64,000 nt of DNA from contig NC_066582.1 in the NCBI RefSeq assembly GCF_024323335.1, positions 86,424,944-86,488,943 of the forward strand, read 5' to 3'. This DNA is from Lathyrus oleraceus (lineage: Eukaryota > Streptophyta > Magnoliopsida > Fabales > Fabaceae). This document shows positions 46,611 through 57,143 of the stretch, in pieces. The notes below the pieces were generated by a model. It had not been told where the DNA came from, did not search any database, and saw only the letters and a list, made by a program, of their open reading frames with translations. The position numbers and the translations under genes are program-made. The number at the start of each line of letters is the position of its first letter. Position 1 is the stretch's first letter.

Positions 46611-49173
46611 AATGGGTTAAATTGTATTGACTTTTTCTTTCTTTTAGACTCTTAAGTCAGATTATAAACACAAGGTTTTAGAATTTGATTTAGTTAGAGA
46701 TAGACAATAGATATAAATTCAAGAAAGAAGAACGACACACAGAGTTATCCTATTTCCTTTTACAATTCGAGAGTAATCCAATCCCCTTGTACTTACAAGA
46801 GATTTTCACTATGATCACACTAGCTTACAATTTTTTCAAGCACACAAGCAAGATACTTCCTTTGTTCAAACACACAAGTAAGAGACTTCCTTTCTCAAGT
46901 ACACAAGCTTGAGACTTCTTTGCTCAAACACACAAGCAAGACACTTTCTTGCTCAAGAACACAAGCTTAAGACTTCCTTTCTCAAACACAAAAGTAAAAA
47001 CTTCCTTGCTCAAGCACACAAGATTAATACTTCTTTGCTCAAACACATAAGTAAGAGACTTCATTGCTCAAGTATACAAGCTGAGACTTCCTTGCTCAAA
47101 CACACAAGTAAGAGACTTCCTTTCTGTAGCACACAAGCTAGAGACTTCCTTGCTCAAACACTTAGTAAGAGATTTCTAAAAATCTACGTAGGAGATAAAT
47201 GATTGTTGAGTGAATATACTTGATATACAATCAGACGTGTATACATAATACAATGGAATAAGACTCTTTTAATACTTAGGGATTTCTAAGATATACAAGG
47301 ATAGGAAATCCTAAGTTTAGCTTGTTCTAAAACTTTGACAGAGTAACTTCTCTTTTGTTATCAATCGTTGTTTATTAGCATGTTCAACGTGTATGCGTGT
47401 GTGTTTATCTTCAAGTATTTTAGCTCCTTAAATAGGGAAGAAAAAATTCATTGAGGATGCAACAATAGAGTCCTTTGAGAAGATTCAAAATAGACGTTGG
47501 GATGTTTCACCAAACAAACATTAGTACACCCAATTGTTTTTTAAATACTTTATTATCATCAAAACCAAAGGGATATGGACAAACCAATTTTGTTCCAACA
47601 ACACTAACGAAGAAAAAGATTGAATTAAAGTAAAATAACACTTCAATAAATGTCATTAAATAAACGTAGTAAATGACATAAATAGTAAAGTCTTTCAATT
47701 GAGGAAACATAAAGACAATAAAGAAAAAGGGACGCAGACTCACATGTTACTCACAAATTGTATCGCACTTTAGAGAAAATATATGAATTTTGCGACTTCG
47801 ATTACAACATATGAATCTACTATATATATATATACTTAACTAAAGATAACCATCCCCGACAACTTAGTCCTAGAAAATAGACACGTCTTCAAGAACACGC
47901 AACTTAATCTTCTAATGCACTGCCACATTGTTAGTACTAAACTGCTAAAAACCACTAACCCATGTTCGTAACTACTCTTAGCGACTAAATAACAACCTGC
48001 TCGTCGAAGGTGATTGTTGATAGTGATAAGACCCCTCTCAAGTCTTTGGTTTCCAAAATCTTCTAAGTCTTCAAAACCCGTCAAACACTTCAACTTCGAC
48101 ATAGTATTAAGTGATCAATTTGTTATGTTCTAGAGACTTCTCCAAACCATATTTCAAGATCTATCTTGAGATTCTTTCAAAGCATGTTTCAAGATCTGCT
48201 ATTGAGATTCTTCTAAACCATGGTTCAAAATGCTAGTCGAAATGTTCCAGTCGACGTATTCATTCCTGTCGACTTCTGTCAATCAATGCTAACACTTAGC
48301 ATTTTCCCAATGCAACACTCAATTGACTATTTCCCAAATAAAAATTTAAGGCAAAGTATCTGATTTAAGCGCATTCTCTATATAATAGAGAAGGAATGAC
48401 AAACTTGCTATTTACCATTGGATGTATTTAAGGTCTGGATCTCATGTGCCCGTTATCAAGGTGGTTCTCCTGTGCTAGAAGATTCTAAGAAAACTACACT
48501 TTTTCTAATAGTTAACCGGAGTTGATATAATCTTTCCAGAAAATCTTGTTATATTTATAACGGTTAGATTTTCCGGTACAATTAAATATATAAACAAAAA
48601 CTAAATGATAATTATGATTATTTTTTATGTAACATTTATTTCAAAACAAATATTTTGCATTATTTAACAGTCATTTTAGTATATATAATCAAATACTATA
48701 ACAAATAAATTACAGGAACATTCAAATAGTTAGCATTAAAGAATAAGAGAGTTGCTCTTCTAACATACAGCAAAATCATGTCTTCATTTGTATTAGAAAA
48801 GGGAAAAATAATTACTAATTTATTTTATTGAATAATTAATATATTTATTCTATAAATTAACTAAATATATTAATTACTCAATGAACAAAAATTGAATTAT
48901 CTCTTAAAAATAGAGGTAGTATTAAATATAATGAAAAAAACAAAACCGTATGATAGGAAGGTGTAGTTGTCATAATATGGTGTTCAAAGGATAAATGTCT
49001 AGTTCTAAATAATACACCTAAGTCATAGAAAATTCACAATTGGTAGCTTTTCTGCACACGATCAATTGCTGGATTCATCCTTATCTCTAGTTTTGACCCT
49101 TGACCAAAGAAAGATACACATTCCCTTTTTCTTATCTACTAAAAAACCAATAGTCTAAGACAAGCACAGACTT
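46611..49173. other. AT-rich stretch without recognisable genes
   Basis: About 2.5 kb between the Helitron relic and the glyoxalase-like gene. It holds a 46831-47180 minisatellite and a short duplicated segment at 48146-48240 (a TTTCAAGATCT...GAGATTCTT unit of about 45 bp repeated about twice). Short frames have no motif. No Helitron 3' hairpin terminus was recognised. Confidence 0.6.
46831..47180. repeat. Degenerate ~29-bp minisatellite
   Basis: About a dozen imperfect copies of a CACACAAGTAAGAGACTTCC unit plus a TTGCTCAAA tail. It produces a spurious repetitive frame (46909-47202). Confidence 0.85.
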
Positions 49174-49332
49174 ACGTGTCATGAAGCCAGATAAGCATTG
49201 CATGTCGCGTCCTGATTCACCAACACGACACCTACGTGTAACAACAACCAAATCCTAAACACAAACATGAAACTTCCGAAACATGCCAAAAGAAAGTTTC
49301 AGACTCTCTTACCAAACATCTCCCTATAAATA
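49174..49332 (+). promoter_or_regulatory. Promoter of the glyoxalase-like gene
   Basis: TATAAATA at 49325-49332 lies about 150 bp upstream of the ATG. ACGTG cores at 49174 (ACGTGTC) and 49234 are ABRE-like, hinting at abscisic acid or stress control, which is inference. Confidence 0.6.
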
Positions 49333-49482
49333 ATACATTTCATTTCATTCTCTAATCCAATTACAATTATTCCATTCCAATATAATAAGTAACTCTCTCG
49401 ATACACAAACTTCTACAACCAACATTGCACTCATTCATATCTTCTTCTTCTTCAACGTTGTTGTTCTGTCTGATTAATTTCA

Positions 49483-50179
49483 ATGGGAAATCCTCTACAG
49501 CTCAAATCACTTAACCACATCTCCTTGGTGTGTAAATCACTAGAAAAATCAGTTGATTTTTACGCCAATGTTCTTGGCTTCGTTCCAATTAAGAGACCTA
49601 CCTCCTTAAACTTCAATGGTGCATGGTACGTAACGTATATATCATTTTAGTAATTAACACACGTTATTCTAAATATTATTATTTCATGTACTAATTACAT
49701 TTTGGTTTGATTAATCAGGTTGTTTAATTATGGCATTGGTATACACCTTCTTCAATCAGATGATCCAGAAGGCATGACCAAGAATCCAGACATAAATCCA
49801 AAGGACAACCACATATCTTTCCAAGTATATATCTTTCTCTATTACAATTTTCAACTTTAAATTAAAAGCATATTTATTCATATGGTGTATTTTTTGTTAT
49901 GTGAATTGTTGTTGGTAGTGTGAGAGTATGGGAGCAGTGGAGAAAAAACTGCAAGAGATGAAGATAGAGTATGTGAAGAATAGAGTTGAGGAAAATGGAA
50001 TAAACGTTGATCAGTTATTCTTCCATGATCCAGATGGATCTATGATTGAAATATGTAATTGTGACAATATTCCGATCGTGCCTTTATCAGAGAATAAAGT
50101 ATGGTCTTGTTCGCGTTTCAACTGTAATATTTCAAACCGGCAGCAGGAGCATCAGATTCAACAAATGATCCCAATGTAG
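49483..50179 (+). CDS. Glyoxalase I-like (VOC superfamily) protein, 3 exons
   Basis: Exons 49483-49625, 49719-49824 and 49919-50179 join with GT-AG introns into 169 residues. The protein is a single VOC domain: LNHISLVCKSLEKSVDFY then VLGF, GAWLFNYGIGIHLL, NPKDNHISFQCESM and FFHDPDGSMIEICNCD. Likely metal-site positions are H12, H57, H79 and E127. It resembles the short plant glyoxalase I-like group (Arabidopsis GLYI4/GLYI7 type), whose members are linked to methylglyoxal and stress responses; true glyoxalase I activity in this subgroup is not assured. It appears intact, with a TATA box and a UTR-like flank to about 50290. It is the only ordinary host gene in the window, hemmed in by transposons. 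Confidence 0.92.
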
Positions 50180-50429
50180 TTTTGTATTTTAAGTTAGTAG
50201 CGGTGATGATGAAAACTTGTTATGAATGTAGAATTAGCGGTTTTTTTCCTCTAATTTTGTGTAGGATTGATTTTTATTCTAGTAGAATTTGATTCTGAAC
50301 CTTAGATGTAGAATGATGTATTTGACATTGAATGGCAATCCTATGTCTTTTTTAAGAAAAGTGTCAATTATCAGTGTTCCTTTGTCCAATCAGAGTCACT
50401 ATATATACACAGAGAAATCTTTGAAAGAA

Positions 50430-52040
50430 CTATATGCACACTGAAATTTTTTCAAAATATGTGTGGCTGGGACAAGAGAAAGCTATGAGTTTTCGTGCCA
50501 CTAAAATAACGGAGAATACGTTTAACTGCAACCCATGGCGGCGGCATGGACATAAGCTAAGCTGTTAATTGAGAATGTTATGTCATGTGATGTGAATGTC
50601 AAATATTAAAAGGCACTAATTGTGATACGATATATAAGAGGATCTAGAATGACATCAGGTATCGTGTTTTCTCAATTCACACTGACTAAACATAAGAGTA
50701 GCTACACCCTTTGCTTCAGTCATATTCACCTTGGAGAGTAAGTCCTTGATGTATTTGGTTTGTGTAAGAAGAAGTGTACCATTGGCCTGATGATGAAGTT
50801 CAATAACTAGAAAGTATTGAGGAATTTCTAGCTTCTTAAGAAAAAACATAGATTGGGATTTATTGATGCGCTCATGAATAAATCTAAAGTGAATAAATGT
50901 CTGATGTAGTTTTTCATACCATGCAAGTGAATCTTGCTTGAGTGAGTCCATAAATTACTTTTCTAAGCTTGCAAACTAAGTTTGGATTTAATGCAAAGCA
51001 TCCAAGAGGATGCTACATGCACATCTTCTCTTGCAAATCTCCATTTAGGAATATATTGTTAATGTCAACTTGTTGGATTTTCCAATTTGTAAGTAAGAGC
51101 TAAAGTTAAAATAACCCGAATTATTGTGGGCTTAATAAGCGGTGAAAACGTCTCATGAAAGTCAAACCCACGTGACAACCAATCTTGTCTTATACTTGTT
51201 TACATTGTCATAAGGATTTTCTTTGACCTTAAAAATCCATTTACACCTAAATTTTTTCCGATGTGGAGGTAGAGGGGTGAGTTCCCATGTGCCATTGTTC
51301 ATAATGAATCATATTTAACCTTTATGGCCTCAAACCAATGAGTTTGAGATTATGCTTGCTTAATTGTGCTTGGTTCAATGTGAGCTAGGAAAGTCTTAGG
51401 TTTAGACTTGTCTGTTTTTACACGAGTGAGCATTGGATAATCATTTTGTCTAAGAGGTGCTTGAGTGACTTGACTATGAAATGAAGAGGATAAGGAATTT
51501 GTGAACATGACATGATGTACAAGGGTATATTTGGCTTAGTTAACTTAGGTGAAGGTAACTTGTGATAGAAGGAAATGGAAAATACGGTGGAGGATGAACT
51601 GATGACTTTATTTTCATATGGTAAAGGGTAATTAAATGAAGGTATGCCAGTTACTGATACATGTAAAGTACAACTTGTTGAGTGAGGTGGTGATGTTAAA
51701 ATGTTTGGTTCTATGTCAGGTGCAGAACTTATAATGTTCGATTCTATGTTATTTGCATGTGATATAGGGATATTGAGTGAAGTTATAGAAGTTATAGATT
51801 GCATTTTATTATGAACATGAGAAGCTAAAGTATGAGTAACAATTAGACATAGATTTTGTGACTTATGACTAAAGTAATTTCTTGAAGGTTCCAAAGAAAG
51901 GTTGAGGAAGAAATACAAGTCAATTCATCTAGGAATCCTTCAAGTACACCACATTAGATGCTTGAGATTTAATGAAACACTTGTTATATTGAAACTCAAA
52001 ATAGACATGGTTATCCCTAGCAAACTCGGAAACAAATATT
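50430..52040 (-). pseudogene. Ty1-copia relic 1: pre-integrase, linker, RT and RNase H fragments
   Basis: Minus strand. From right to left: a pre-integrase-like piece (about 51890-52035, VYFEFQYNKCFIKSQAS), the integrase-RT linker with MLTRVKTDKSKPKTFLAHIE (about 51360-51430), the RT start GFDFHETFSPLIKPTIIRV and DINNIFLNGDLQE (about 51010-51180), then LAWYEKLHQTFI and YFLVIELHHQANGTLLLTQ (50655-50951), and an RNase H lead AVKRILRYFSGTKTHSFLL (50460-50545). The catalytic YVDD segment is deleted between KSQS and MFFLKKLE, and the integrase core is missing. Many stops. No 3' LTR seen before the glyoxalase-like gene. Confidence 0.85.
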
Positions 52041-52422
52041 AAGGGCCTGTTTGATATGGTTTTGGAAAACTGTTTTTTAGTTTTTAAAAATTAAAAATTA
52101 TAAAATTTGTTTGGTAGTCTAATTTTATAAAACTATTTCTCAAAACTATTTTCTATTTGTGAGTTTTTAAAACTAAAAATCTAAAATAGATTTTAGAGGT
52201 TTTGATTTTTTGGTTTTTAGTTTTGGAAATTAGGAAGAGGACAAAACAAGGAAAAATGGTACTAGATTCATCAATGACAAATTTGTAACATTGTTCAACT
52301 TTAAAACAATTTTTAAAAGTTAGATTACCAAACATGTTTTTTCTTCAAAACTTTTTTTTAAAAATTAATTTCTAAAATAGTTTTTAAAAACTAAAAACTA
52401 AAACTCATTCAAACGGGCCCTT
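52041..52422. mobile_element. MITE inside copia relic 1
   Basis: 382 bp with terminal inverted repeats: AAGGGCCTGTTTGATATGG at the left, and its near-complement ending CAAACGGGCCCTT at the right, with A/T-rich subterminal AGTTTTTAAAAA repeats. No coding capacity. An ATT flanks both ends, but the short AT-rich duplication does not settle the superfamily. Confidence 0.75.
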
Positions 52423-52429
52423 ATTTCTA

Positions 52430-52640
52430 GTGATGGATGACACATGTAGTATATCAGCTAGATTCACCATGTTCTTTATTAATTCAAGAACATCTTGGTA
52501 ACCAAGCAACACTTTCATTTGCTTGCACCTTTTTTTTCTCGTAATTCTTCGCATCAAGGATATGCAAGTTTTTAGGGTTTCTTTCATTGGAAACAAAATT
52601 CATGTTCCACACTAGGTGTTTGTGGATCAGAACCAGACTC
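52430..52640 (-). pseudogene. Ty1-copia relic 1: Gag start
   Basis: Minus strand: LHILDAKNYEKK and, after a 1-nt shift, CKQMKVLLGYQDVLELIKN, the usual copia Gag opening. Everything between this and the pre-integrase piece is lost, and the MITE sits at the junction. Confidence 0.7.
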
Positions 52641-52650
52641 TTGATGCCAA
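52633..52650 (-). other. Primer binding site of copia relic 1
   Basis: Minus strand TTGGCATCAAGAGTCTGG next to the LTR end, a decayed form of the initiator-Met-tRNA site (TGGTATCAGAGC) used by plant copia elements. Confidence 0.7.
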
Positions 52651-52651
52651 A

Positions 52652-52724
52652 TGTTATAACTTTGGACCATAAGATTGGTGAATAATGATGGAGAAATTTG
52701 GAATGTGGAGAGTGAAAGAGGAAA

Positions 52725-52776
<52 letters not shown>

Positions 52777-53222
52777 GAGGGTGAGAATGATAAACTACAT
52801 TGCTTTGGACGAGAACGCATCCAACCCATTTATACAAGTGTTACCATCTGATTGAGATTCAAAACAAACAACTACATAATAGAAAATCACAAAATCCAGG
52901 GCTTATAACCGGTTACACCATTTGGTTAACCGGTTACATATGATGTGAAAATTAAATACTTTCAGTGATAATTGGTTAACCTCATATGTTAACCGGTTAC
53001 ACCCTCGAAAACTTCACTTTTCTGCTACTCAGAAGTGCTTATGACCTTCTTGTGATCGGCTACACCCCCATGTTAACCTGTTAAAGCACTTGAATTACTT
53101 CAAATACTTTTAACAGTTTTCATTTTGCACAAAACTTTTGACCGACTATTACAATTCTTTAAGTTTTTTCAGCTTGGTTACAATACTTAGATTTTCTATC
53201 TGCTGTCAAAGGTTGTTAGACA
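52652..53222 (-). repeat. LTR of copia relic 1
   Basis: About 571 bp: minus strand TGTCTAACAACC (53222) to TTATAACA (52652). Contains a GA microsatellite and three exact AACCGGTTA words (52907, 52928, 52991). The partner LTR was not found, so the outer end is inferred from TG...CA. Confidence 0.6.
52727..52773. repeat. (AG)n microsatellite
   Basis: An uninterrupted run of about 23 AG units in the copia LTR leader side. Confidence 0.95.
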
Positions 53223-53235
53223 TCCACCCACAATC

Positions 53236-54677
53236 AAGGGAAAAACATGTTTATATTTAAAGGAAAGTTCAAAGTTCTTAAATCTAGACTGAAAGTTTGG
53301 AACACTCAAGTCTTTGTTTTTTTTTTATCCGAATGTTGATATTGTTGTGAATATACCTAACCAATTAGATTGTTTAGTGGAAAATGGTGATGCTAATTCT
53401 ACTGGAGGTATTTCAGAACCTATATTAGAGATTCAAACTAGGGTGTGGGATAATTTGAATATTCATGAAAGTATGGTCAGGCATAAATCGAGATTTAAAT
53501 GGTTAAAGTATGGGGGTCATAACTCAAAATTCTTCCACTCTTTCATGAAATCTAGGTTTCAGAAGAATAGTATTGTGGGCTTACTTTCATAAGGGGTATT
53601 GGTTGAAGATGTTATGGGCATTAAGGAGTTGGCCTTCAATCATTTTGTGACAGACTCCAGGAACCTTTTCTTAGAAGCCCTATGCTAGATGCAGTTCCCT
53701 TTAATTCTTTATCCCCTGAAGATAGTTTTTCTCTCCTTGCACGATAGTAAGGATGCGGTTTGGAATTCGACTTCGAGCAAGAGTCCTAGGCCCGATGGTT
53801 TCTCAATGGACTTTTTTAAGGATACTTGGGAGATCATTTATTGGATTTATTCAATTGTATTTTTGAATATTTTGTGCAGGGTCATATTACAAAGGCCATT
53901 TCAGCGACATTCATTACCCTTACCCGGAAAAATCTTAATCCTTAAGGTTTAAATGAGTACCACCCAATTTTCTTGATAAAAAGCAGTTAAATGATTATTT
54001 CAAAGCTTATGGCACTGACGGGTAGATTGAAGGATGTCAATGCGGAGCTTATTTTCGACTCCCAATCTGCTTTCTTGCCTAAGAAGGGGATTTTGGATGG
54101 GGTCCTGGTGTTAAACGAAGTTGTGGATTTTTCCCAAAGGAAAAGTAAGAGCTTATTTCTCTTTAAAGTGGATTTCAAAAAGGCTTTTGATTGACTCTCT
54201 TGGGATTATCTCTTTTATGTTCTCAAGAGAATGAACTTTAGAGACAAATGGATTTTGTTGATTAAGGTGTGTGTTTGTACTAGTTCTATCTCGATCTTGA
54301 TCAACAGAAGCCATAAAGGAGACCCCCTCTCCCCTCTCCTTTTTATATTGGCTGGCGAGGGATTTGCTGGCTTGATGAAGAATTCTCGAGTTAATCATTC
54401 ATTCCATCCTTTCAGCTTCTCTAAAAATCTTCAAATAGACCTTCTTCAATTTGCGGACAACACTATGTTATTGGGGGAGCCTAGTTAGGAGTGTTTATGG
54501 TATATTAAACCATGTTACGAGGCTTCAAATCTCTTCAAGTTTCTATGTAAACTTCCAAAAGAGTAAGATAATTGGTGTTAACATTGATAGTCAATTCTTA
54601 AAAGATGCATCGTAATTCTTTTATTGTGCTACTGGTAGTCGTCCTTTTACCTTTCTTGGTATTCAGATTGGGCCCAA
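53236..54677 (+). pseudogene. LINE (L1-type) reverse-transcriptase relic, first part
   Basis: Non-LTR retrotransposon ORF2. In order: FKVLKSRLKVWNTQVF (53258-53310), HESMVRHKSRFKWLKYGGHN (53464-53525), SKSPRPDGFSMDFFKDTW (53773-53830), LIFDSQSAFLPKKGILDGVL then VLNEVVDF (54046-54130), FKVDFKKAFD (54163-54193), KGDPLSPLLFILAGEGF (54316-54370) and the active site decayed to FADNT (54455). It then shows FTFLGIQIGPN and is cut at 54678. The 5' half (endonuclease) is missing, as is common for LINEs. Several frameshifts and stops. Confidence 0.88.
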
Positions 54678-55491
54678 TTGTAACACCCCTTTTTCTACCC
54701 CAAATTATTTAGCATATAATCAGAGTAAATAAGCATGCATATAAAGAAAAGGGCGTCACATCGACGTTTTCGAAACTTAAACTTTCAAAAACCAACAATA
54801 CACCTGGTCATTCAAAATAACACATTTCACTCATCATGAATATTCAAGCAATATGAATTCGCATCGGAAAATAAAGAATATTCATGTATTTCATAAGATG
54901 ATCCATGTCCCATACCATGATCAAATAAAATAAAACAATTAATGACATAAAGCATATCAAAATAAGATACGAGTTCAACATCGCTAATCTACCCAGTGTT
55001 ACATGACCAGAGCATTGACTCATTACCAATTCAAACTAAATACGGAAACTCTCCAGCTAATCTTGAGCGAGCTACCGTCCACCTACTCCAGCAATACTAC
55101 TCTATAGTATCTGCACGATACCCATGTAAAGGTAACATTCAAACAGAAAGGGTGAGAATTCCAAATCATTATGAAATAGCATAATAAGGCACAATGAGTT
55201 AAAACACAATTTAAGAATTCATCACACTTTGTAAAATTATATCAAAGAAATTAACAGACAATCATTCCACATATTTCAATGCACATCATACTCACGTCAA
55301 TACATGTATTCAATAATCACATAATTACCGACGACTCAATGCAAGACCATGTGACTCCATGCATGTGGTACCTCAATGTGAACTCAAAGTTTCACCGCTT
55401 TCCGATTCAATATCTAGAATCCAAGCCACGCTTCAGATCCGGACAAGACCAAAGCCTACGTCTGTTTCCAATGAAGGATCACCGCTTAAAT

Positions 55492-55722
55492 ACTACGCCT
55501 GATTCCAATTCAAGAATCAACGTCTGCTCATGTGAACCCACAGTTTCACTACTTCCACAATGAAGTCGACTACGCCTGATTCCAATTCAAGAATCAACGT
55601 CTGCTCATGTGAACCCACAATTTCACTACTTCCACAATGAAGTCGACTACGCCTGATTCCAATTCAAGAATCAACGTCTGCTCATGTGAATCCACAGTTT
55701 CACTACTTCCACAATGAAGTCG
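55492..55722. repeat. 77-bp tandem repeat, three copies
   Basis: Copies start at 55492, 55569 and 55646 and are almost identical. The unit contains ACTACGCCTGATTCCAATTC and CTACTTCCACAATGAAGTCG. A partial, more diverged unit precedes them. Confidence 0.95.
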
Positions 55723-56194
55723 ACCATGCTATGAATGAATGCACACATACCAACACATATGCAATTAAGACTTTCTATATCACCATGACTCACAATTGGT
55801 GCATATACATATCCATAACCATAAATCATCCACAATTCAATAATGGTATACATACACATTCATACAATATATTATTTATCATGATAAAATTCATGGCATT
55901 TATAAATCACATAATATTTTATAACATGGAACAATAATAATAATCCTTTACGTTATTTTTAGTCATGTTATTTCATAATCAAACATATCAACCATGTTTA
56001 ACACCCATCAAAATAAAATTCATAGAATTTGTAAGACGCATAATACCCTATAATATGATATCATAATAATAGCCTTTTTCGTTATCTTACTAAAGCATCC
56101 GTCCACATCCAAAACGGAGCTATAATGCCCAATTAATTCATTAATCTATCTTAATCAAGATTTAGAGTAATATTCATTCATTGCATAAGTATTC

Positions 56195-56330
56195 AACAAC
56201 AACCTCTCTAGCCTAGTGGTAAGGCATGTACAGTTTCAGGGAGTCCTTGGTTCGAACCCCACTGGTGGCAAATTCTGTACAGACAGAAAATTAAATTCTG
56301 TTATGAGACTCAATCATACTAACCCATAAT
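56195..56330 (+). mobile_element. tRNA-derived SINE
   Basis: RNA polymerase III promoter boxes at the right spacing: box A TAGCCTAGTGG (56209-56219, matches TRGYNNANNGG) and box B GGTTCGAACCC (56249-56259, matches GGTTCGANNCC), 29 bp apart. The 3' part is not tRNA-like, so this is a SINE and not a tRNA gene. Ends are approximate. Confidence 0.75.
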
Positions 56331-56396
56331 AACAAGAATCCTTATCTCCTCTTTACGTTCCCTCTCCTCTTTCTCTATTGCCTTCGGTGCTCAAGT

Positions 56397-56990
56397 GAAT
56401 TAAGAAGTAGGCTAGCTTTGTGGAGAGAGAAAGCTATATCTATTTGTGGTCGGGTTACCCTTATTAATTAAGTTCTAAATTCCATTCTGCTTTATGTTTT
56501 CTCATTTTACAAAGCGCTGAAGGTTGTAGCTCTTGAAACTCTAAAACTAATAGAGGCCTTGGGATCAAACATTGTGAATCTTTCAATCATTTACTTTTGA
56601 GCAAATGGGGATGGAATATTCTGTCTGGTAATCCTGCAACTTTGATCAAAGTTCTTCAGTTTAAATATGGTGATATTATAGGATTTTTTTATCCTTCCTT
56701 GGCTTGAAATGACACTAAATCTTTTCTCTCGTGGTGCAATTTTGGCTTGCTCTTACTTAGTGGAGTTTGGATCTTAGTCGGTTTACAAAGTGGAATTTCG
56801 TGTAAAGTTAGGAATGATTTTAATTTTGTTTTTTTGGAGGGATTCATGGCTTGGTCGTGATCCTCTCCTAAAGAAATTCCATGCTTTTCTTATCTTTTGC
56901 GCATGAGCCTGTGCTATGTGTTGGTATTGTAGGTTTGTGGCAGGTGGATGGTGTAGTTGCATGTCCCTAATTTATTCTAGGGGAGCACCT
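56397..56990 (+). pseudogene. LINE reverse-transcriptase relic, second part
   Basis: Resumes the LINE: ELRSRLALWREKAISICGRV with TLIN, VLNSILLYVFSFYKA (56474-56515), GIKHCESFNHLLLSKWGWN (56560-56620), then FKYG and FFWRDSWLGRDPLLKKFHAF (56830-56890). Only a short stretch of ORF2 around the GPN motif is missing, so the preceding insertion explains the split. Several stops. Confidence 0.85.
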
Positions 56991-57143
56991 ATATCCATTT
57001 ATTTTGTTTCATGTCTTATCGCTTTCATCTTTGATATATCTATTTATTGAGTCTCATTCATGATTTAACTTCTTTGAATCAAGTTTGAAAAGATTCTTTT
57101 TTAGCATGCATATATCATTGGTTAGGTTTGGTCTTGATCATGA

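Larger units (their letters stand above)
54679..56396. mobile_element. Uncharacterised insertion splitting the LINE, LTR-like start
   Basis: Begins TGTAACACCCC, an LTR-type terminus seen in plant Ty3-gypsy elements. It has no coding sequence and holds 77-bp tandem repeats and a SINE-like segment. The right end is unresolved. A CCCAATT word at 54673-54679 recurs at 56128-56134 and could mark an inner boundary, with a SINE insertion beyond it. It may be a solo LTR plus secondary insertions. Confidence 0.5.

Noticed and set aside
46909..47202. 97-codon repetitive frame
   Set aside because: Translation of the 29-bp minisatellite, with no codon constraint.
52484..52837. Ser/Leu-rich minus-strand frames
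   Set aside because: Produced by the (AG)n microsatellite inside an LTR.
55492..55722. CRISPR-like array
   Set aside because: Three contiguous 77-bp tandem copies without spacers, in a eukaryotic repeat.
56209..56259. Functional tRNA gene
   Set aside because: Boxes A and B fit, but there is no cloverleaf acceptor pairing or CCA-side stem, so a SINE is the better call.
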